This document shows positions 4,771-8,213 of a DNA stretch of 8,213 nt, one piece after another. The stretch spans positions 1 through 8,213 of the forward strand of contig CAKQPE010000083.1 of NCBI GenBank assembly GCA_934256695.1, given 5' to 3'. This stretch comes from an uncultured Eubacteriales bacterium. GTDB lineage: Bacteria; Bacillota; Clostridia; Lachnospirales; Anaerotignaceae. Below the pieces are notes generated by a model. It saw nothing but the letters and a program-made list of their open reading frames with translations, made no database searches and was not told the origin of the DNA. The translations under genes and the position numbers were made by a program. Numbering within the stretch: position 1 is the stretch's first letter; each line of letters starts with the position of its first letter.

Positions 4771-6897
4771 ATGGGAAGAATACTGGTTGTGGCCGAAAAG
4801 CCGTCTGTGGCAAGAGATATAGGACGTGTTGTAGGCTGTAAAAATAAAAACGAGGGCTATATAGAGTCTGATAAATATATAGTTTCTTGGGCGTTGGGAC
4901 ATTTGATAACCCTTTGCGAACCGGAGGATTACGATATTTCATATAAAAAATGGTCAATGGAAACACTGCCTGTTATGCCGGAAGAAATGAAACTGAAAGC
5001 AGTTAAAAAAACGGCAAAACAGCTTGCCGTACTGAAAAAACTTATGAACTCCAAAGAGATTGATTTTATTATATGTGCAACAGATTCCGGCAGGGAAGGC
5101 GAGCTTATATTCAGATATATTTACAGTTATGTAAAGTGCAGAAAGCCTTTTAAAAGACTCTGGATAAGCTCGATGACAGACGAAGCAATAAAAGAGGGCA
5201 TGGCAAATTTAAGAAATTCAGAAGAATACGATAAACTTTACCAGTCGGCTAAATGCCGTTCAGAGGCAGACTGGCTTGTTGGAATGAATGCGTCAAGGGC
5301 ATATACAATAAAGCATAATGCACTTCTTTCCGTAGGCAGAGTGCAGACACCTACTCTTAATATGATAGTAAAACGTCAGAAGGAGATTGATGATTTTGTC
5401 AGCAAGGATTATTATGAGGTTGTGGCAGATTACGGAAATTTCAATGGAATATGGTTTAATGAGAAATATTCCGACACAAAAATAGATGATTTAGATAAAG
5501 CAGAAGAAATTCGATTGCGAACAGACAAAAAAACGGCAGAGGTTGTTTTGCTTGAAAATGAAAAGAAAAAAGAATATCCGCCGCTTTTGTATGACCTTAC
5601 GGAATTGCAGAGAACAGCAAACAGAATGTACGGTTTTTCGGCAAAGAAAACACTGGATATTGCTCAGTCCCTTTACGAAAAGCATAAAATGATAACATAT
5701 CCGAGAACGGACAGCAGATATATTACAACCGATATGCCATCAAAGGCAGTTTCTTCTCTGAAAAAATTAAGCACTGTTTCGGAATACGGAAATTTTATAA
5801 ACAAACTTAATTTAAACAGCCTTAATTTCGGAAAAAGAATAGTTGATAATTCAAAGGTAAGCGACCATCATGCCATAATACCTTCCGACAGCAAGCCCAA
5901 TATAAGTAAGTTAAGCAGTGATGAGTTTAAGGTTTATGATTTGGTGGCAAGAAGATTTATAGCGGTATTTTATCCAAACCATGAATATATGGTAACAACG
6001 CTGGAGGCACATTGCAAAAACGAAAGTTTTACAGATAAGTTTGTATCAAAGGGCAAAACAGAACTTTCATATGGCTGGAGAGAGATTGAGCCTTTCAAGG
6101 AAAAAGAGGAAAAGAACAATATACCGAGTGACTTGAAAAAAGGCAGTATTTTGAATATTGTTAAGTCACAGACAGCTAAGAAGAAAACCCAGCCGCCAAA
6201 GCCGTATACAGAGGCAACACTTCTTTCGGCAATGGAAAATGCAGGCAGAGAGGTAGAGGACGAAACAATAAAGGAACAGCTTAAAGAATCGGGAATAGGC
6301 ACTCCTGCCACAAGGGCGGCAATAATAGAAAGACTTTTGAGTGTAGGATATATAAGGAGAACAGGCAAAATACTTATACCCGAAGAAAAAGGCATAAAAC
6401 TGTGTATGACTGTGCCAGACGAGCTTAAATCGCCTCAGACAACGGGAAAATGGGAGAAGGGACTTTCTTCCATAGCCAAAGGGAAAATGCAGCCGGAGAG
6501 GTTTATGGCAAGCATAGGCAGGTTTGTAATGTTCCTTATAGATGATGCAAAAAGCAACAAAAGTGATGTTGAGTTTGAAAAGGAGACAAGAACAAGGAAA
6601 AAACGCAGTGTGTCCCTTGGAAAATGTCCTGTATGCGGAGGAAGGGTCCTTGAGAATACGAAGGCATTTTATTGTGCAAACTGGAAAGAAGGCTGTCAGT
6701 TTAAGGTATGGAAGAATATACTGGACAGGTACGGTGCTGTTATGGACTCGGCAAAAATGCGAAAACTATTAAAAAACGGAAAAGCCGAAGGGATAAAGTT
6801 TACTTTGCCCCAGACAGGAGAAAGCGGAGTGGGAAATCTTATATTGAATAAGGACAAAAATTTTATGGCGGAGATAGAAGGGTTCAAAAGAGATTAA
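4771..6897 (+). CDS. topB: DNA topoisomerase III (type IA)
   Basis: This is a type IA topoisomerase: it cuts one strand through a 5'-phosphotyrosine link, passes a strand and reseals, without ATP. Bacterial TopB is a strong decatenase that acts on replication and recombination intermediates. The N-terminal Toprim domain (about 1-150) has AEKPSVA with Glu9, and ATDSGREGE (103-111) supplies the metal-binding acids. The TopA-like core (about 155-590) contains SVGRVQTPTL (187-196) and the catalytic Tyr310 in ITYPRTDSRY. GIGTPATRA (508-516) is also typical. The C-terminus (615-700) is a topoisomerase C-terminal repeat with four cysteines (619, 622, 635, 642) that could bind zinc. The 708-residue length is normal for Gram-positive TopB. 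The start is fixed by AAAGGAG (4757-4763) 7 bases upstream. It is transcribed divergently from parE-parC, apparently on its own. I see no truncation. Confidence 0.96.
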   Translation: MGRILVVAEKPSVARDIGRVVGCKNKNEGYIESDKYIVSWALGHLITLCEPEDYDISYKKWSMETLPVMPEEMKLKAVKKTAKQLAVLKKLMNSKEIDFIICATDSGREGELIFRYIYSYVKCRKPFKRLWISSMTDEAIKEGMANLRNSEEYDKLYQSAKCRSEADWLVGMNASRAYTIKHNALLSVGRVQTPTLNMIVKRQKEIDDFVSKDYYEVVADYGNFNGIWFNEKYSDTKIDDLDKAEEIRLRTDKKTAEVVLLENEKKKEYPPLLYDLTELQRTANRMYGFSAKKTLDIAQSLYEKHKMITYPRTDSRYITTDMPSKAVSSLKKLSTVSEYGNFINKLNLNSLNFGKRIVDNSKVSDHHAIIPSDSKPNISKLSSDEFKVYDLVARRFIAVFYPNHEYMVTTLEAHCKNESFTDKFVSKGKTELSYGWREIEPFKEKEEKNNIPSDLKKGSILNIVKSQTAKKKTQPPKPYTEATLLSAMENAGREVEDETIKEQLKESGIGTPATRAAIIERLLSVGYIRRTGKILIPEEKGIKLCMTVPDELKSPQTTGKWEKGLSSIAKGKMQPERFMASIGRFVMFLIDDAKSNKSDVEFEKETRTRKKRSVSLGKCPVCGGRVLENTKAFYCANWKEGCQFKVWKNILDRYGAVMDSAKMRKLLKNGKAEGIKFTLPQTGESGVGNLILNKDKNFMAEIEGFKRD

Positions 6898-6900
6898 ACT

Positions 6901-6945
6901 TTTAGGACCGTAGGCGTTTCACCCCACACCACGACCAACTTTGAT
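6901..6945. repeat. Possible decayed left arm of repeat copy 3
   Basis: Just after the topB stop, a GGACC-like start, CACCCCACA (6920-6928) and GACCAACTTT (6933-6942) appear in the same order as the matching parts of the left arm at 4595-4655. The two hairpin stems are missing or destroyed. With the intact right arm at 7071-7133 this would make copy 3 a full but eroded element. The similarity is short and could be coincidental. The AT-rich stretch 6946-6989 holds nothing I can support. Confidence 0.3.
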
Positions 6946-6989
6946 TATAAAATTTATTTTTACTGTTTATTAAATTCAGATAAATTACA

Positions 6990-7019
6990 TTGCGTTTTTC
7001 GGAAAAATAAGTATATTAT
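6990..7019 (+). promoter_or_regulatory. Candidate promoter for the yitT-family gene
   Basis: TTGCGT (6990-6995) and TATTAT (7014-7019) lie 18 bases apart, matching -35 and -10 boxes at 4/6 and 5/6. Transcription would start near 7026, so the terminator-like hairpin at 7042-7070 would be the first structure in the leader, about 15 bases into the transcript. The surrounding DNA is very AT-rich, so a chance match is possible. Confidence 0.33.
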
Positions 7020-7041
7020 TGTATTATATAGCAAATTTTCA

Positions 7042-7070
7042 AAAATCACTCCAAGAATTGGAGTGATTTT
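7042..7070. terminator. Strong terminator-like hairpin between topB and the yitT-family gene
   Basis: AAAATCACTCCAA (7042-7054) pairs perfectly with TTGGAGTGATTTT (7058-7070) around a GAA loop, a 13-base-pair stem ending in TTTT. It is the only strong terminator candidate downstream of topB, 145 bases after its stop. Because its stem starts with AAAA it could act on both strands. It occupies the position of the central hairpin in the modular repeat, directly before the copy 3 arm. Confidence 0.6.
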
Positions 7071-7133
7071 AGTAAAGTTTAGGTCCACCCTTTTTAAAGA
7101 GTGGCAGAGTTTGAGACGGAGTCTCAAGGTCTT
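7071..7133 (+). repeat. Modular intergenic repeat, copy 3 (right arm)
   Basis: AAAGTTTAGGTC (7074-7085) is an exact 12-base match to the reverse complement of 4644-4655 in copy 2. Next comes hairpin II, a CCAC-C-CTTT/AAAG-A-GTGG stem (7085-7093 with 7096-7104, one mismatch). Then comes hairpin I, TTGAGAC/GTCTCAA (7111-7117 with 7121-7127), and the GGTCTT end (7128-7133). The end is 5 bases before the AAAGGCGG ribosome binding site of the next gene. Hairpin I differs from other copies by paired changes that keep the stem perfect. Confidence 0.75.
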
Positions 7134-7138
7134 ATTTG

Positions 7139-7146
7139 AAAGGCGG
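7139..7146 (+). promoter_or_regulatory. Ribosome binding site that fixes the yitT-family start
   Basis: AAAGGCGG lies 8 bases before ATG at 7155. A longer frame could start at GTG 7146, but that codon overlaps this Shine-Dalgarno sequence and would have no binding site at proper spacing, so ATG 7155 is preferred. Confidence 0.7.
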
Positions 7147-7154
7147 TGCTTGAA

Positions 7155-8045
7155 ATGGTAAATTCAAAAGAAAGAATTACTGAAATGGAAGGCGTAAAGT
7201 TGTTTCTCGGGCTTATGGGAGTTGTTATATACTGTCTGGGAATGAACTTGTTTATAGTTCCCATAGGGCTTTACAGCGGCGGGTTTGTAGGTATAGGTCA
7301 GATAATACGAACGGTGCTTGTAAATATAATTGGGTTAAACTTCGGCAACATTGATATAGCCGGTATAGTTTACTATATAGCCAATGTTCCGCTTTTTATA
7401 ATAGCCTATAAGATAACACCTAAGTTCTATTTTGTAAAAATGATTATAGCTACTACGGCTATGGCGTTTCTTTTATCTGTAATAGGAATACCACAGAAGC
7501 CTATATTGGACGAGACTATTACCAACTGTCTTATAGGTGGAATAATTTGTGGCTTCGGTGCGGGAACATACCTTAAATACGGCTGTTCCACAGGAGGAAC
7601 AGAGATTATAGGAATTTATTTTATGAAAAAAAACTACAGCATCGGCATAGGTCAGCTTAATATGTGTATTAATGCGGTTATATATGTTATCTGCTTTATG
7701 CTTTTTGATGTACAGACAGTTGTTTACTCGCTTATTTTTTCGGTTATAAACGGACTTGTTCTGGACAAGGTTCATACACAGACGGTAAATGTGGAGGCAA
7801 TGATAATATCCAAAAAGAACAATGACATAATAGAGCAGGAAATATTGGAAAAGCTGCAAAGGGGCATTACCTACTGGGACGCTTACGGCGGATACACAGA
7901 CGAAATAGGACGGGTTATGTATACGGTTATTTCAAAGTACGAAGTGCCGACTTTAAAGAGAATAGTAAAAAAAGCAAACCCAAATGCGTTTACTGTTTTC
8001 AAGGAAGGCTCGCAGGTAAGCGGAAACTTTATAAGGAAGTTGTAA
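7155..8045 (+). CDS. YitT family membrane protein with C-terminal DUF2179 domain
   Basis: This is an integral membrane protein of the YitT family, whose transport substrate or molecular role is not established. The 296 residues begin with a short cytoplasmic-type N-terminus, then hydrophobic segments at about 15-35, 40-60, 66-87, 92-112, 121-140, 166-184 and 187-203; some may be re-entrant. Family signatures include PIGLYSGGFVGIGQI (36-50) and YGCSTGGTEIIG (142-153), a glycine-rich motif typical of the YitT domain. Residues about 205-296 form a soluble DUF2179 domain, with RGITYWDAYGGYT (236-248), an acidic-basic helix and NPNAFTVFKEGSQVSGNF near the end. The length is typical and the frame is intact. 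It is probably a single-gene unit, bounded by terminator-like hairpins at 7042-7070 and 8115-8144. The family assignment is firm; Bacillota carry several paralogues, so I give no symbol. Confidence 0.93.
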   Translation: MVNSKERITEMEGVKLFLGLMGVVIYCLGMNLFIVPIGLYSGGFVGIGQIIRTVLVNIIGLNFGNIDIAGIVYYIANVPLFIIAYKITPKFYFVKMIIATTAMAFLLSVIGIPQKPILDETITNCLIGGIICGFGAGTYLKYGCSTGGTEIIGIYFMKKNYSIGIGQLNMCINAVIYVICFMLFDVQTVVYSLIFSVINGLVLDKVHTQTVNVEAMIISKKNNDIIEQEILEKLQRGITYWDAYGGYTDEIGRVMYTVISKYEVPTLKRIVKKANPNAFTVFKEGSQVSGNFIRKL

Positions 8046-8049
8046 AATC

Positions 8050-8114
8050 AAGACCTTGGGGTGTTGCCCCAATACCCCACAATTTTTTGAAAAAAATTGA
8101 GTAAAACTTTTAAT
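8050..8114 (+). repeat. Modular intergenic repeat, copy 4 (left arm)
   Basis: The arm starts with AAGACC (8050-8055), four bases after the yitT-family stop. Hairpin I is TTGGGG/CCCCAA (8056-8061 with 8067-8072), extendable by a T-G pair. Hairpin II is CAATTTTTT/AAAAAATTG (8080-8088 with 8091-8099). GAGTAAAACTTTTAA (8099-8113) is an exact 15-base match to the reverse complement of 4685-4699 in copy 2. Compared with that copy, the hairpin II stem has changed CGA/TCG to CAA/TTG, a paired substitution. It leads straight into the hairpin at 8115-8144. Confidence 0.8.
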
Positions 8115-8144
8115 AAAATACCATGGCATTTGCCATGGTATTTT
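8115..8144. terminator. Terminator-like hairpin after the yitT-family gene
   Basis: AAAATACCATGGC (8115-8127) pairs perfectly with GCCATGGTATTTT (8132-8144) around a 4-base loop. The 13-base-pair stem starts with AAAA and ends with TTTT, so it may stop transcription from either side. It is the central hairpin of repeat copy 4 and the best candidate for the 3' end of the yitT-family transcript, 70 bases after the stop. Confidence 0.6.
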
Positions 8145-8181
8145 CAGACTGTAGACAAAGTTATTTTATAAAGCGGAAGGG

Positions 8182-8207
8182 TTCGGGAAACGAATGGGTT
8201 TCCCGAA
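8182..8207. other. Hairpin near the right window edge
   Basis: TTCGGGAAA (8182-8190) pairs perfectly with TTTCCCGAA (8199-8207) around an 8-base loop. The stretch also contains a direct repeat, CGAATGG at 8191-8197 and 8204-8210. It has no T-run and does not match the modular repeat arms. The window ends six bases later, so it may belong to a larger repeat or to the regulatory region of the next gene. Confidence 0.4.
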
Positions 8208-8213
8208 TGGAAT

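Noticed and set aside
4765..4773. ATGTAAATG, a start-stop pair between the topB ribosome binding site and its start
   Set aside because: The first ATG is only one base from the Shine-Dalgarno sequence, too close to initiate. The pattern is easily produced by AT-rich sequence.
5077..5103. Possible active-site loss in TopB, because ATDSGREGE lacks the second Asp of a DxD motif
   Set aside because: An A-T-D-x-G-R-E-G-E pattern is normal in Gram-positive topoisomerase III, and the remaining acids and Tyr310 are present.
5970..6395. A 141-residue open frame antisense to topB
   Set aside because: It lies wholly inside a well-conserved topB frame, resembles no known protein and has no upstream signals, so it is a reading-frame shadow.
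7146..7154. GTG start giving a 299-residue yitT-family protein
   Set aside because: The GTG overlaps the AAAGGCGG ribosome binding site. ATG at 7155 has ideal spacing and matches the usual family start.
7473..7859. A 128-residue open frame antisense to the yitT-family gene
   Set aside because: It is fully embedded opposite a confident membrane-protein gene and is rich in Tyr/Asn/Cys as expected of a shadow frame.
63..8144. The repeated hairpins as a CRISPR array
   Set aside because: Copies are kilobases apart, differ in sequence, have no regular spacers and no cas genes are present.

Overview
The window is AT-rich chromosomal DNA from a low-GC Gram-positive anaerobe. Strong AAAGGAG-type ribosome binding sites, a YitT/DUF2179 membrane protein, a Gram-positive-type topoisomerase III and the style of the intergenic repeats all fit class Clostridia, possibly Lachnospiraceae. 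The family-level placement is a guess.

Layout. Positions 1-107 hold folded, non-coding repeat DNA that runs into the stop codon of the first gene. Positions 105-4289 (minus strand) are a two-gene operon for a divergent type IIA topoisomerase: the ATPase/Toprim subunit (parE-like, 2313-4289), then 17 bases, then the DNA-cleaving subunit (parC-like, 105-2294). Positions 4290-4770 are a 481-base divergent intergenic region. It has a good promoter for the parE-parC operon, a weaker rightward promoter, one hairpin repeat of a second family (4541-4593) and one complete copy of a modular inverted-repeat element (4595-4747). Positions 4771-6897 (plus) encode topB, DNA topoisomerase III. Positions 6898-7154 hold a possibly decayed second copy of the modular element around a terminator-like hairpin. 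Positions 7155-8045 (plus) encode a YitT-family membrane protein with a C-terminal DUF2179 domain. Positions 8046-8213 hold another copy of the element, a strong terminator-like hairpin and one further hairpin cut close by the window end.

How the genes relate. The three topoisomerase proteins form a divergent cluster: a type IIA enzyme, inferred to be topoisomerase IV-like because its A subunit lacks a GyrA box, opposite a type IA enzyme. Both enzyme types separate linked DNA, so a joint role in decatenation and resolving recombination intermediates is reasonable, but it is inferred from position and family only. The YitT protein has no evident link to them.

I see no defence island, phage, transposase, CRISPR array, tRNA or rRNA, and no clearly new multigene system. 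The most distinctive signal is non-coding. Four sites in 8.2 kb carry arms of the same element: AAGACC/GGTCTT ends, then a short hairpin with paired base changes between copies, then a second hairpin, then a central hairpin. In three copies the central hairpin has an AAAA...TTTT stem. The arms sit directly after stop codons or directly before ribosome binding sites. The second notable point is the unusual type IIA enzyme, which has Ile at the quinolone-contact Ser position and several altered family motifs.
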